Shown here: piece after piece, positions 42,598 to 52,082 of the stretch
How positions within the stretch are numbered: position 1 is the stretch's first letter
Layout of the letters: the number at the start of each line of letters is the position of its first letter
Source: Bacteroidales bacterium
GTDB taxonomy: Bacteria > Bacteroidota > Bacteroidia > Bacteroidales > WCHB1-69
DNA length: 58,025 nucleotides
Direction of reading: 5' to 3'
Assembly: GCA_016285145.1 (NCBI GenBank)
Contig: JAEEQE010000016.1
Coordinates: forward strand, 1-58,025
The notes under the pieces: generated by a model
The model's input: only the letters and a program-made list of their open reading frames with translations
Told to the model about the DNA's origin: nothing
The model's database searches: none
Position numbers and translations under genes: made by a program

Positions 42598-43851
42598 ATG
42601 GCAATATTAGTAAAAAACATCAAACAGTTGGTTCAGGCCGAACCGAAAAAAATAAAATTCCGCGCAGGAAAAGAGATGCAACAACTTCCTGTCATTGACA
42701 ACGCTTATCTTTTGACGGTGGGCGAAAAAATCAAGGATTTCGGTCCCATGGAGGAGCTCCCCAAGATTGACCTGAACAAAATCAAAGAACCGATAGAGGT
42801 GGTTGACGCCTCCGGGCGGATGGTTTTCCCCTCTTTTTGTGACTCGCACACGCATATCGTCTATGCCGGCAGCCGCGAGGTGGAGTACATCGACAAGATC
42901 AAGGGCCTCAGCTACGAGGAGATAGCCAAGCGTGGTGGCGGAATCCTCAACTCCGCGCAACGTCTGCACAATACATCGGAAGAGGCGTTGTACGAGCAAG
43001 CATGGCAACGTCTGGAAGAGATGGCATCCTACGGTACAGGGGCGGTGGAAATCAAGAGCGGCTATGGTCTCTCCACGGAGGATGAGCTAAAGATGCTCCG
43101 CGTCATTCGCCACCTCAAGGAGACCTCCCCGTTGACCATCAAGGCCAATTTCCTCGGTGCACACGCGGTGCCATTGGCCTATAAGAACAATCCCGACGAG
43201 TATGTGGATTTGATTATCAATGAGATGATTCCGATGGTAGCCGCGGAAGATTTAGCCGACTACATCGATGTATTCTGCGACAAAGGTTTCTTCACCTGCG
43301 AGCAGACAGAGCGAATGCTGATGCAGGGCATCAAATACGGGCTGCGGCCCAAAATCCATGCCAATGAGATGGCCTGCTCGGGCGGCATCCAAGTGGGCGT
43401 GAAGTACAACGCCCTCTCGGTGGATCATCTGGAATACACAGGCGACGAGGAAATCGCCGTCCTCAGAGGCAGCGAGACCATGCCGACCATCCTGCCGGGA
43501 GCCGCCTTTTTCTTAGGTATGGTGTGCGCCCCCGCACGCAAGATGATGGAGGGCGGACTGCCGGTGGCCTTAGCCTCCGACTACAACCCGGGATCCTGCC
43601 CGTCGGGCAATATGCAGTTAGTGCTGGCGATGGGCTCCATCATGTACAAAATGCTCACAGAAGAGGCCATCAACGCCACCACCATCAATACAGCGTATGC
43701 ATTAGGCGAACATGAGACCGTTGGCACCATCACGAAGGGAAAGAAGGCCAACTTCTTTATCACCAAGCCAATGGATACCATCTACTATATGAGTTATGGC
43801 TTCGGCAGTAACAAGGTGGAACAATATTTCCTCAATGGAAAACGCATGTAG
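42598..43851 (+). CDS. hutI: Imidazolonepropionase
   Basis: The 417-residue amidohydrolase has DSHTHIVYAGSRE (metal His pair), GAVEIKSGYGLS, KIHANEMACSGGIQ, VDHLEYT and DYNPGSCPSGNM, the characteristic HutI set. It opens the imidazolone ring in histidine degradation. The other hut genes (hutH, hutU, ftcD) are not in the window, so the pathway must be scattered or partial. The gene ends at a strong terminator, and no TAnnTTTG box is obvious in front. Confidence 0.95.
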   Translation: MAILVKNIKQLVQAEPKKIKFRAGKEMQQLPVIDNAYLLTVGEKIKDFGPMEELPKIDLNKIKEPIEVVDASGRMVFPSFCDSHTHIVYAGSREVEYIDKIKGLSYEEIAKRGGGILNSAQRLHNTSEEALYEQAWQRLEEMASYGTGAVEIKSGYGLSTEDELKMLRVIRHLKETSPLTIKANFLGAHAVPLAYKNNPDEYVDLIINEMIPMVAAEDLADYIDVFCDKGFFTCEQTERMLMQGIKYGLRPKIHANEMACSGGIQVGVKYNALSVDHLEYTGDEEIAVLRGSETMPTILPGAAFFLGMVCAPARKMMEGGLPVALASDYNPGSCPSGNMQLVLAMGSIMYKMLTEEAINATTINTAYALGEHETVGTITKGKKANFFITKPMDTIYYMSYGFGSNKVEQYFLNGKRM

Positions 43852-43861
43852 AAGATAAGAC

Positions 43862-43898
43862 AGAGGGCGATGCCGAAAAGCATCGCCCTCTATTTTTT
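43862..43898 (+). terminator. Terminator of hutI
   Basis: AGAGGGCGATGC and GCATCGCCCTCT pair perfectly around CGAAAA and are followed by ATTTTTTT. Confidence 0.9.
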
Positions 43899-43914
43899 TG
43901 TCTTTTCATCATTA

Positions 43915-46059
43915 TTACTGCACAATCTTGATTTCCTGCATCAGATTCTGTGCATTGGCCATCTTGTCGATGATGAATAGCAAGTAGCGCATGTCCATGC
44001 AGATGGTGCGTTGCACTTCGTTCTCAAACGCGATATCGCCACTCATGGCCTCCCAGTTGCCATCGAAGGCCAAACCGATGAGATTGCCATTGGCGTCAAT
44101 GACCGGACTGCCGGAGTTACCACCCGTAATGTCGTTGGTGGTGATGAAGTTGACCACGAGGTCACCATTCTCGTTGGCGTAGCGACCATAGTCATGGTTC
44201 TCCCACAGCCGGATGAGGTCCTTGGGCACGTCAAACTCCCAGTCGCCGGGTTTGTACTTGGCCATCACACCATCCAACGTGGTAATGTAGTTGTATGTGA
44301 CGGCATCCGCCGGTTGACAATCCTGCACGCTGCCGTAGGTGAGTCGCATGGTGAAGTTGGCATCCGGATAGAAATTGCGGTTTTTCTGCATTTCCCTCAA
44401 ACCCTGCATGTACAAACGATTGGCACGATCACAATTCACCTTGTCGGCTTCATCTCCCAATTTCCAGTACGATTGCAAGATATCGTACATCAAAGCATAA
44501 ATGGGATCCTTTGCCAGCGATTTGGGCTTCTCAATCCACGCATTCAGCTTATCGGGATCCACCAGAATAGATTTGGCGAAGGCGTTATCTACGAAAGCGG
44601 TGAAATCGCCATGGTTCTTGTCACCCACCTTTTTGATGGTGGCGGGCAACTGGTCGTGTTTCACATCTTTGTAGAACAGGTTCAGCAGGGCGATAGTGAC
44701 GTCGCGATCCAACGCCTTGTTATAATCCTTGAAGAAATTATCGAATTCCGGTTTCAGCTTTTTCGCATACGCGATGATTTTGTCTTGCGGGGCCGCTTTT
44801 GACTCTATGGCATTATTCAGCGATCTGAATTTCAAAGCAAACGTCACGGCTTCGCCGCCGCGCCAACCTGCCTCGCGGTGGTAGATGAGAGCCTTGGTGT
44901 AGTTTTTCTGGTGTTTCCAATATTTGTCAAGCTCATCCAAGACATTGAGATACTTATTTATCCGGTCTTCGCTGCGATACGTCCAGTTGCGGAAATCCTG
45001 TTCCTGGGTCACACGTTTGTCATACACTTTGTTCTGCTTGAGTTGTTTCACCTGTCCGATATAATATTTCCAGTAGTTGCTCACACTGGCCTGCTTGGAG
45101 GCATATTGGATGAAGACAGCAGGGTCGGCATCCATGTGCTTGCGGTACTGCTCCAGTTTGGTGGTACGGCAGTCCACAATGGCGGGGCCTTCCAATTCGA
45201 TGATATTCTTCACGGCACCGGAGTAGGAGTAGCGGTCAGTGGAACCGGGATAGCCTAAAATCATAGTGTAATCACCTGGTTGTACGCCTTTTAATGATAT
45301 AGGCAGATAGTGCTTCGATTTCATGGGCACGTTGTTCTTACTGTACGCGGCAGGTTTGCCATCGGGAGATGTATAAACACGGAAGATACAGAAGTCGCCT
45401 TTGTGGCGCGGCCATGTCCAGTTGTCAGTGTCGGCGCCATATTTGCCGATGCCCCAAGGCGGACAGGCCACGAGGCGCACATCTTTGTACACATCGTACT
45501 CAAACAGGATGTACTGGTTGCCGTGGTAGAAGGGTACGATTTCCACTTTCACATCGCGCTTGCCCTTTCGTTCTTCTGCAAGCATCTTGCCGTTCTCCTC
45601 TATTTTCTTGGCGCGTTCCTCTTCCGACATATTATCGGTAATACCTTTTAAAACGGCTGCTGTAACATCTTCTATATAAGAAAGGAACGACACAGTAAGG
45701 CCTTCGTTGGGCAGTTCCTGGTCTTTGCTGCGGGCCCAGAAGCCGTCCTGCAGGTAATCGTGTTCCACGGAGGCGTGTGCCTGCACGTAGGAGAGGCCGC
45801 AGTGATGGTTGGTGAGCAGCAAACCCTCAGGTGAGATCAGCTCGCCAGTGCAGCCGCCGCCGAATTGCACGATGGCATCCTTGAGGCTGGGTTGGTTGAA
45901 GCTGAAGATCTGCTCAGCGGTAAGCTTGCAGCCAAGTCGCTGCATGTCAGCCAGATTCTGTCCGTTGATGGAATACGGGAGCCACATGCCCTCGTCAGCG
46001 CGGGCACCCAACACAAGCATCATCAAAGCGATGCACAATAGGTTGATTCTATGTTTCAT
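43915..46059 (-). CDS. S46-family dipeptidyl-peptidase, DPP7-like
   Basis: From the chosen start (MKHRINLLCIALMMLV) the protein has 714 residues with a signal peptide. The serine-protease triad region is visible: TNHHCGLSYVQ carries the catalytic His and TGGNSGSPVIDANG the Ser. The residue after FD in LAFDGNWEAMSGD is Gly; DPP11 enzymes, which prefer Asp or Glu at P1, have Arg there, so this is DPP7-like and should prefer hydrophobic P1 residues. S46 enzymes work in the periplasm and release dipeptides for growth on peptides. The longer frame from 46140 was rejected since it reads through a TACCTTTG promoter box and the signal peptide would be internal. Confidence 0.93.
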   Translation of the reverse strand: MKHRINLLCIALMMLVLGARADEGMWLPYSINGQNLADMQRLGCKLTAEQIFSFNQPSLKDAIVQFGGGCTGELISPEGLLLTNHHCGLSYVQAHASVEHDYLQDGFWARSKDQELPNEGLTVSFLSYIEDVTAAVLKGITDNMSEEERAKKIEENGKMLAEERKGKRDVKVEIVPFYHGNQYILFEYDVYKDVRLVACPPWGIGKYGADTDNWTWPRHKGDFCIFRVYTSPDGKPAAYSKNNVPMKSKHYLPISLKGVQPGDYTMILGYPGSTDRYSYSGAVKNIIELEGPAIVDCRTTKLEQYRKHMDADPAVFIQYASKQASVSNYWKYYIGQVKQLKQNKVYDKRVTQEQDFRNWTYRSEDRINKYLNVLDELDKYWKHQKNYTKALIYHREAGWRGGEAVTFALKFRSLNNAIESKAAPQDKIIAYAKKLKPEFDNFFKDYNKALDRDVTIALLNLFYKDVKHDQLPATIKKVGDKNHGDFTAFVDNAFAKSILVDPDKLNAWIEKPKSLAKDPIYALMYDILQSYWKLGDEADKVNCDRANRLYMQGLREMQKNRNFYPDANFTMRLTYGSVQDCQPADAVTYNYITTLDGVMAKYKPGDWEFDVPKDLIRLWENHDYGRYANENGDLVVNFITTNDITGGNSGSPVIDANGNLIGLAFDGNWEAMSGDIAFENEVQRTICMDMRYLLFIIDKMANAQNLMQEIKIVQ

Positions 46060-46080
46060 CTTGTCTGTAATTTGAAAGTG

Positions 46081-46088
46081 CAAAGGTA
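46081..46088 (-). promoter_or_regulatory. -7 promoter box of the S46 peptidase gene
   Basis: TACCTTTG on the minus strand lies 22 bases before the chosen start and supports it over the upstream ATG. Confidence 0.6.
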
Positions 46089-46137
46089 TGAAAAATTTGG
46101 CAAATCCTATCTGGAATCCGACGGTTTGATTTTCGGA

Positions 46138-46168
46138 CAAAAAAAACTCTCCCCTTGCGGAGAGAGTT
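46138..46168 (-). terminator. Terminator of the rpsF-rpsR-rplI operon
   Basis: On the minus strand AACTCTCTCC and GGGGAGAGTT pair (one G-U) around GCAA and are followed by a run of T. Confidence 0.85.
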
Positions 46169-46191
46169 TCGTATAGGTAAGAGCGTAAACA

Positions 46192-46650
46192 CTACTCTTG
46201 CTCGGCCACCACGTGAAGCTTGAGGCTCACCTTGTTGAAATCCTTGTGCAGGTTGACCATGGCGGTGTATTCGCCCAGTTCTTTGATGTGGTCTTCGTGC
46301 ATGATGATTTTTCTGCGGTCGATGTCGATGTCGTGTTGCTCTTTCAGTGCGTTGGCCACGGCGATGGACGTGACGGAGCCGAAGATGGTACCCTTTTCGG
46401 AAGCCTTGGTCGGAATCGTGACCTCAAGACCCTCGATTTTACCGGCGAGGAACTCGGCCTCTTTTCTGATCTTTTCGGCTTTGAAAGCACGCTGTTTCAG
46501 CGTCTCTGCCAGCATTTTCTTCTTCGCGGGGGTGGCAAGCTCGGCCAGACCGTTCGGAATGAGATAATTACGAGCATAACCGTCTTTAACCTTTACGAGG
46601 TCATCGGCATAGCCTAAATTCTGTACGTCTTGTTTTAATATAATTTCCAT
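46192..46650 (-). CDS. rplI: 50S ribosomal protein L9
   Basis: The 152-residue protein begins MEIILKQDVQNLGYADDLV and has VKDGYARNYLIPNGLA, the L9 signature, then a helix and a C-terminal RNA-binding domain starting at GTIFGSVTS. It binds 23S rRNA. It is last in the rpsF-rpsR-rplI operon, 14 bases after rpsR, and ends at a clear terminator. Confidence 0.98.
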   Translation of the reverse strand: MEIILKQDVQNLGYADDLVKVKDGYARNYLIPNGLAELATPAKKKMLAETLKQRAFKAEKIRKEAEFLAGKIEGLEVTIPTKASEKGTIFGSVTSIAVANALKEQHDIDIDRRKIIMHEDHIKELGEYTAMVNLHKDFNKVSLKLHVVAEQE

Positions 46651-46664
46651 GTCAATTCCTCCTA

Positions 46665-46937
46665 TTAGTTAGATTTTAAATTGTCGGTTACGAACGGCAG
46701 AAGGGCCAAATGACGGGCTCTTTTGACAGCCTGGGCCACTTTCTTCTGATATTTCAGGGAAGTACCGGTGAGACGGCGGGGCAGAATCTTGCCTTGCTCG
46801 TTCACGAACTTCTTGAGAAATTCGCCATCCTTGTAGTCAATGTACTTGATACCGCTCTTTTTGAAACGGCAGTATTTTTTCTTCTTAATATCAACTGCTA
46901 CGGGAGCAATGTATTTGATGTCGGATTGTTGTGCCAT
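46665..46937 (-). CDS. rpsR: 30S ribosomal protein S18
   Basis: The 90-residue protein contains [37 protein letters not shown] and [12 protein letters not shown], typical of S18, which pairs with S6 in the small subunit. It lies two bases after rpsF and 14 before rplI. Confidence 0.98.
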   Translation of the reverse strand: MAQQSDIKYIAPVAVDIKKKKYCRFKKSGIKYIDYKDGEFLKKFVNEQGKILPRRLTGTSLKYQKKVAQAVKRARHLALLPFVTDNLKSN

Positions 46938-46939
46938 AA

Positions 46940-47386
46940 TTATTCTGCTTGTTCTGTTTGATTAGACTCGTTGTTAACTTCCTGAGGTTGTTCAGCTACG
47001 GGAGCTTCCTCTTTCACCTCTTCCTTGACTTCCTCGGCAGCGGCTGCTTTGGCGTTGCGGTTCGCACGTCTTTTCTCTGCGTAGGCGATAGCGTACTTGT
47101 CCATGCTCACGGTGAGGAAACGCATGATGCGCTCGTCACGACGGTATTGCAGCTCCAATGCTTCTACGACGGCACCGTCTTCTGCCTTGAATTCAAAAAG
47201 GTGGTAGAATCCGGAGGATTTCTTCTGGATGGGATACTCCAGCTTACGGAGGCCCCAGTTCTCCTGATGGACGATCTCAGCACCGTTGTCGGTGAGGATC
47301 TTCTCAAACTTTTGTACCGTTTCCTTCATCTGATCTTCAGACAAAACGGGCGTCATAATGAAAACGGTTTCATACTGATTTGCCAT
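46940..47386 (-). CDS. rpsF: 30S ribosomal protein S6 with acidic C-terminal tail
   Basis: The first about 110 residues match S6 ([56 protein letters not shown]). The last 35 residues form a Glu- and Ala-rich tail ([16 protein letters not shown]...) ending in EQAE, longer than in the E. coli core fold. S6 binds S18 and 16S rRNA. It is the first gene of the operon, behind a TACTTTTG box. Confidence 0.97.
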   Translation of the reverse strand: MANQYETVFIMTPVLSEDQMKETVQKFEKILTDNGAEIVHQENWGLRKLEYPIQKKSSGFYHLFEFKAEDGAVVEALELQYRRDERIMRFLTVSMDKYAIAYAEKRRANRNAKAAAAEEVKEEVKEEAPVAEQPQEVNNESNQTEQAE

Positions 47387-47435
47387 AATTTGTTAAAGTT
47401 TGTTTGTTAAAAAATGTGTTTAAAATTTTGGGCGG

Positions 47436-47443
47436 CAAAAGTA
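47436..47443 (-). promoter_or_regulatory. -7 promoter box of rpsF-rpsR-rplI
   Basis: TACTTTTG on the minus strand; the leader to rpsF is about 45 bases and AT-rich. Confidence 0.6.
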
Positions 47444-47510
47444 CAAAAATTTTCTTATCATCCAACAGGTTAGCAAGATTTATTTTCAACAGGCAGAAAA
47501 ACCCGCATCC

Positions 47511-47542
47511 ATCCCGCCGGCAGACACACCCGCCGGCGGGAT
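47511..47542 (-). terminator. Hairpin after the cysteine-rich lipoprotein gene
   Basis: ATCCCGCCGG and CCGGCGGGAT pair perfectly around a 12-base loop. The T run comes ten bases later on the minus strand, so terminator function is likely but not textbook. Confidence 0.5.
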
Positions 47543-47573
47543 TTCGGATGGGTCCCGGGTGTCAGAGTCGTGC

Positions 47574-48167
47574 TCAATCGGCAAAATAGAGGCACAACTC
47601 CACGCACCCCAGCACACAGGGGGCATACAATTCCAGCGTGGACATGCAGGCCAACGAGCAGACGAACCAGCAGTCGCGGCGGGCAAACCAAGCCTTCTGC
47701 GCGGACACGGCGCCCGCGTGACGGGCCTCCGCCTTGGCGATGCGCTTCAAGGCATCCTGCGAGCACTCCGTGCAAGGCGACTCCGCATACCGCTCCGTGA
47801 TACCGGGATGGTCCGCCTCCACCCGAACCCGAGCATCCAAAAGCAACTGCTTGAACTGCTCGAAAAAGGCGGCATCCAACTGCGTGACCCGCTGGAACTC
47901 CTGGAAATCCCCCGATTCGCACACCGCAAGGAATTGCGTGCGGTCAGCATTGTATGCTTGGTCACAAGCCGCCCAGAATTTGACGGCAAGCTGCTCAACC
48001 TCCTGATAGTAAATACTGAAATCCACAGTGTCGCCCGCCAATTCATCTGGGAAGGTGGCGGCGACGTCTTTTTTCACATCTTCTTTATTACAACTGACAA
48101 CAATAACGGCTGTAGCCACAGCCAAACTAGCGATACCTGCTATACTTAATAGGATTCTTTTTTTCAT
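47574..48167 (-). CDS. Cysteine-rich lipoprotein of unknown function
   Basis: No family was recognised. From MKKRILLSIAGIASLAV the protein has 197 residues with a lipobox VVSC (Cys26), so it is probably anchored in the envelope. The middle is helical and acidic. The C-terminus has a regular pattern of six cysteines: Cys166, 170, 174, then nine residues, then Cys184, 188, 192, i.e. CX3CX3C-X9-CX3CX3C, plus Cys132 and Cys135 in SPCTECS. Such spacing puts the cysteines on one face of a helix, suited to disulphides or metal binding. A start three codons earlier (48176) is equally possible. Longer in-frame extension to 48395 crosses GC-rich sequence without signal or homology. A promoter lies about 380 bases upstream. 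Confidence 0.72.
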   Translation of the reverse strand: MKKRILLSIAGIASLAVATAVIVVSCNKEDVKKDVAATFPDELAGDTVDFSIYYQEVEQLAVKFWAACDQAYNADRTQFLAVCESGDFQEFQRVTQLDAAFFEQFKQLLLDARVRVEADHPGITERYAESPCTECSQDALKRIAKAEARHAGAVSAQKAWFARRDCWFVCSLACMSTLELYAPCVLGCVELCLYFAD

Positions 48168-48657
48168 AATTTTCATAATAAACCTGGTTATACAATAAAA
48201 TAATATTAGCACAGTTCTGTCCCGCGGCAGGAAATGTATCCTTTCCGCCAAGAATGGTGTCACGTGCCCCGCGGATAGAACCATGCCGCGAGGTTGAGTC
48301 ATACAACGCCTTACAGTGCTTTGTTGGCCGGGACTCCGTTGTCTCCCCCTAAAAAAGGATAATCTCCCCCACACCGGCACCTGCCTCCCCACCACCGGCG
48401 CACGTCATAGTGGCAGGGAGCAGCGCCTGAGCACCCGACAGCCGTCTGCTCTTCCTCCCCCGCAGACCCTCTTCACTATTCCGAACAAACGATCTCTTAT
48501 CATAAACAATAGTTATTTCGATATTAATTTTATAATAAAAATCAACATCGCAAATATACATCAAAACAACCCATTGCACAAGGGTTTTGATGAAAAATTA
48601 ACAAATTTTAAATATTACACATTATCTAACAAGAAATCAAACGGTTACAAAACCGCA
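48168..48657. other. 490-base gap: probable long leader of the lipoprotein gene, no gene seen
   Basis: Between a minus-strand promoter box at 48551 and the lipoprotein start lie about 370 bases. They include a GC-rich stretch (about 48340-48480) and an imperfect inverted repeat, GTTCTGTCCCGCGG (48214) against CCGCGGATAGAAC (48269). Open frames here are short and show no known motif. The part from 48560 to 48657 is AT-rich and abuts the uvrB stop. Confidence 0.45.
48551..48558 (-). promoter_or_regulatory. -7 promoter box, long-leader transcript toward the lipoprotein gene
   Basis: TATATTTG on the minus strand, with TTGTG about 18 bases upstream as a -33 element. It is one of the better two-part matches in the window. 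Confidence 0.55.
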
Positions 48658-50700
48658 TCAATACTCGCTTATACGCTGGTCGATCTCTTTTATCTGGTCA
48701 CGGAGGATAATGGCCATATCAAAATCCAAATCCTTGACGGCCTTATCCATCTCTTTTCGGAGTTTTTTCTTCTTTTGCTCCAATTGCTCAATATTGAGCA
48801 GATGGATGTCCGGCTCGGCGGCCAACGCTCTTGGGGCCTCAAAGGTCTTGTATTCTTTGACCTTCTTGTCGCCCGACTGCGTGACGGCATCATTAATATT
48901 TCCTGCCAAATAGACCTCCTCCGACTTGATCACCCCCTTTGGCGTGATGTGATGAGCCTCGTTGTAAGCCATCTGTTTGGCCCGGCGGCGCGCGGTCTCG
49001 TCCATCGTGGCCTGCATAGACTTGGTGATTTTGTTGGCATAGAAGATGACGCGTCCGTTCACATGGCGCGCCGCACGGCCTGCCGTCTGCGTAAGCGACC
49101 GCTCATTGCGCAGGAAGCCCTCTTTGTCGGCATCCATGATGGCCACCAACGACACTTCCGGCAAATCAAGGCCTTCGCGCAACAGATTCACTCCCACCAG
49201 CACGTCAATAGCCCCAAATCGCAAGTCTTTGAGAATTTCAACGCGGTCCAAGGTCTCCACATCCGAATGTATGTAGCAGGATTTTATCCCGATATTGATC
49301 AAATACGTGTTCAGTTCCTCGGCCATACGCTTGGTCAGCGTGGTCACCAGCACACGTTCGCCCCTGTCAACGGTGTCTTCAATCTCGTTCAGCAGGTCGT
49401 CCACCTGATTGGTGGCGGGACGCACCTCGATGGGCGGGTCTAACAGACCTGTAGGACGCACCACCTGCTCCACCACCACCCCACCGGAGCGCTGCAACTC
49501 GAAATCGGCCGGCGTGGCGCTCATGAAGATGGTCTGCCCGATCAAGTTCTCGAATTCCGCGAACTTCAACGGACGGTTATCCAGGGCCGCAGGCAAACGG
49601 AAACCATAGTCCACCAGATTGATCTTCCGCGAACGGTCGCCCCCGTACATGGCCCCGATTTGCGGCACCGTGACGTGGCTCTCGTCAATCACCAGCACGA
49701 AATCATCCGGGAAAAAGTCCAAGATGCAGAAGGGCCGCTCCCCGGGCTTGCGTTTGTCGAAATAGCGCGAATAATTCTCAATGCCAGAGCAATAGCCCAG
49801 CTCCTTCATCATCTCCACATCATAATTCACACGGTCATCCAACCGTTTGGCCTCCAAGTGCTTGCCAATGGATTTCAAGTAGGCAATCTGCTCACCGAGG
49901 TCCAATTTGATCTGATCGATGGCTTCATTCATCGACTGTTGGGTGGTAACGAAGATGCTGGCCGGATAGATGGTGACCTTCTCCACTTTGCCAATCACCC
50001 CGCCGGTGGCGGCCTCCAACTCGGCGATGGACTCTATTTCATCGTCAAAAAAGACGATACGGTAGGCGCAATCGCTGTATGGAGGATAAATGTCCACCGT
50101 GTCGCCCTTCACGCGGAACTGCGACGGCTGCAGGTCCAGCTCCGTGCGCGAATAGAGGCTGTTGACGAACGTTAGCAACAGCTTGTTACGGTCAATCAGC
50201 ATTCCTGTATGCAGATGGATGACGTTCTTGGCAAAATCATCGGGATTGCCGATGCCGTATATGCAGGACACCGAAGCAACGACAATCACATCGCGGCGCC
50301 CTGACAGCAGCGAGGCTGTCGTGTGCAAGCGCAGTTTTTCGATCTCATCGTTGATGGCCAAATCCTTCTCTATGTACGTGTTGGTCGTCGGGATGTAGGC
50401 TTCCGGCTGGTAATAGTCGTAGTAGGAAACGTAGTACTCCACCGCGTTGTCCGGAAAGAACTGCTTGAACTCCCCATAGAGCTGCGCCGCCAAGGTCTTA
50501 TTATGACTGAGCACCAGGGCGGGACGGTTCACCTGCTGGAGAACATTGGCGATAGTGAACGTCTTGCCCGACCCGGTGACACCGAGCAGGGTTTGCGCTT
50601 GGTCACCGCGGTTAAGACCGTCCACCAGTTGGCGGATGGCGGTAGGCTGGTCGCCGGAGGGTTTATATGAGGAGGAGAGTTTGAAATCCATAGGTGTCAT
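48658..50700 (-). CDS. uvrB: Excinuclease ABC subunit B
   Basis: From the chosen ATG ([16 protein letters not shown]) the protein has 680 residues, the normal UvrB length. It shows [14 protein letters not shown] (Walker A), the beta-hairpin [61 protein letters not shown] and a C-terminal UVR motif ([20 protein letters not shown]). UvrB verifies DNA damage in nucleotide excision repair. An earlier ATG at 50778 was rejected because a TATTTTTG box lies between it and the conserved start. MDF three codons on is an alternative. Confidence 0.97.
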   Translation of the reverse strand: MTPMDFKLSSSYKPSGDQPTAIRQLVDGLNRGDQAQTLLGVTGSGKTFTIANVLQQVNRPALVLSHNKTLAAQLYGEFKQFFPDNAVEYYVSYYDYYQPEAYIPTTNTYIEKDLAINDEIEKLRLHTTASLLSGRRDVIVVASVSCIYGIGNPDDFAKNVIHLHTGMLIDRNKLLLTFVNSLYSRTELDLQPSQFRVKGDTVDIYPPYSDCAYRIVFFDDEIESIAELEAATGGVIGKVEKVTIYPASIFVTTQQSMNEAIDQIKLDLGEQIAYLKSIGKHLEAKRLDDRVNYDVEMMKELGYCSGIENYSRYFDKRKPGERPFCILDFFPDDFVLVIDESHVTVPQIGAMYGGDRSRKINLVDYGFRLPAALDNRPLKFAEFENLIGQTIFMSATPADFELQRSGGVVVEQVVRPTGLLDPPIEVRPATNQVDDLLNEIEDTVDRGERVLVTTLTKRMAEELNTYLINIGIKSCYIHSDVETLDRVEILKDLRFGAIDVLVGVNLLREGLDLPEVSLVAIMDADKEGFLRNERSLTQTAGRAARHVNGRVIFYANKITKSMQATMDETARRRAKQMAYNEAHHITPKGVIKSEEVYLAGNINDAVTQSGDKKVKEYKTFEAPRALAAEPDIHLLNIEQLEQKKKKLRKEMDKAVKDLDFDMAIILRDQIKEIDQRISEY

Positions 50701-50711
50701 TAAAAAGGGCG

Positions 50712-50719
50712 CAAAAATA
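50712..50719 (-). promoter_or_regulatory. -7 promoter box of uvrB
   Basis: TATTTTTG on the minus strand lies 12 bases before the chosen uvrB start. Confidence 0.6.
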
Positions 50720-50767
50720 CGATTTAATTCCTGAATCCGGCGGTTGTTTGTTTTAAGGAAAATGATG

Positions 50768-50775
50768 TATCTTTG
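50768..50775 (+). promoter_or_regulatory. -7 promoter box of the second M16 peptidase gene
   Basis: TATCTTTG lies 13 bases before the ATG at 50788 and overlaps an earlier ATG at 50773, which is therefore unlikely to be used. Confidence 0.6.
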
Positions 50776-50787
50776 CAATTTTTAAAA

Positions 50788-52038
50788 ATGGATATAATAA
50801 AGAGAAAGATATTGGACAACGGCCTGCGTGTGCTGGTTCACGAGGACCACACCACACCGCTGGCAACGTGCAACATAGTGTATAATGTAGGCTCCCGCGA
50901 CGAGCATCCCGACCACACCGGACTGGCCCATCTGATGGAGCATTTCATGTTCACCGGCTCCGTTCATGTGCCGAACTACGACGAAGCCCTGCAGAAGGTC
51001 GGAGCCATCAACAACGCCTACACCTCGCAGGACATCACCCATTATTATATTGTACTGCCCGCCAACAATATAGAAACCGCCCTCTGGATCGAGTCCGACA
51101 GAATGCTCGAACTGGCCTTCCGCCAGCAGTCGCTTGACATCCAGAAACAGGTGGTGATCGAAGAGTTCAAGGAGACTTACCTCAACCGGCCATACGGTGA
51201 CCTTATGATGCTGTTCAACCAGATGGCCTACCAAAGACATCCGTACCAGTGGCTGCCCATCGGGAAAAAAACCGAGCATATCGCCGAAGTCGATATGGCA
51301 ATCATCAAGGATTTCTACTACCGCTTCTACCGTCCGAACAACGCCGTGTTAGTGGTGGCTGGCAATGTGCGTTATGAGGAGGTTATTCCGCTGGTAGAAA
51401 AGTGGTTCTGCGACATTCCACCCGGCGATGCACCTAAGAAGAACTACCCTGAAGAATTACCGCAAAAGGAGTTGCGACTCCAAATGGTGGAACGCCCTGT
51501 ACCCTCGGACATTCTGGTGAAGGGCTGGCACATGTGCGAGCGCATGCACCCCGACTACTATGCCTGCGACCTGTTGTCGGACATGTTCGGCACGGGACAA
51601 TCGTCCTATCTATATCAGCATTTAGTGACGGAGAAGAAACTCTTCACCGACATCTCCGCCTCCATCATGGGCACCACGGACGAGGGGCTGTTTCTCATCA
51701 GCGGACGGCCTGTGGAGGGCGTCTCCATTGAAGAAGCAGATGCCGCCTTGTGTAATTATCTCTATGGTTTCAAAGCAGATAAAAACTTCCCGCACGATTT
51801 GCGGAAAGTGCAGAACCGCGCCGAGGCCGTGTTATTGCACAACGACATCAAAATCGATGACCGGGCCTCCAACTTGGCCGTGGGCGAGACCATCTCCAAC
51901 GTGGAGTATTTCCTTGACGAGCGCCAGCACTATTTCGATGTGACAGAAGAACAAATGTGCCGACTGATTTCGGAGATGCTGACAGAAAAAGAGAGTAACA
52001 CATTGTTTTATAAGGCAATGCAATCTAATAACAGCTGA
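50788..52038 (+). CDS. M16-family zinc peptidase, single-unit processing-peptidase type
   Basis: The 416-residue protein starts MDIIKRKILDNGLRVLVHED and has the inverted zinc motif HLMEH (about residue 47) with the distal Glu in QVVIEEFKETYLNRP. One active and one inactive M16 domain are present, as in PqqL- and mitochondrial-processing-peptidase-like proteins. No signal peptide is seen, so a cytoplasmic place is likely, unlike the secreted 941-residue relative at 17272. It is divergent from uvrB. Confidence 0.92.
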   Translation: MDIIKRKILDNGLRVLVHEDHTTPLATCNIVYNVGSRDEHPDHTGLAHLMEHFMFTGSVHVPNYDEALQKVGAINNAYTSQDITHYYIVLPANNIETALWIESDRMLELAFRQQSLDIQKQVVIEEFKETYLNRPYGDLMMLFNQMAYQRHPYQWLPIGKKTEHIAEVDMAIIKDFYYRFYRPNNAVLVVAGNVRYEEVIPLVEKWFCDIPPGDAPKKNYPEELPQKELRLQMVERPVPSDILVKGWHMCERMHPDYYACDLLSDMFGTGQSSYLYQHLVTEKKLFTDISASIMGTTDEGLFLISGRPVEGVSIEEADAALCNYLYGFKADKNFPHDLRKVQNRAEAVLLHNDIKIDDRASNLAVGETISNVEYFLDERQHYFDVTEEQMCRLISEMLTEKESNTLFYKAMQSNNS

Positions 52039-52082
52039 TTATTATCGCAACATCAATAAGGCGAAAAGAACTGACTATCCAA

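Noticed and set aside
50701-50778. Longer UvrB start
   Set aside because: A TATTTTTG promoter box at 50712-50719 lies downstream of that ATG, and the added residues are not UvrB-like.
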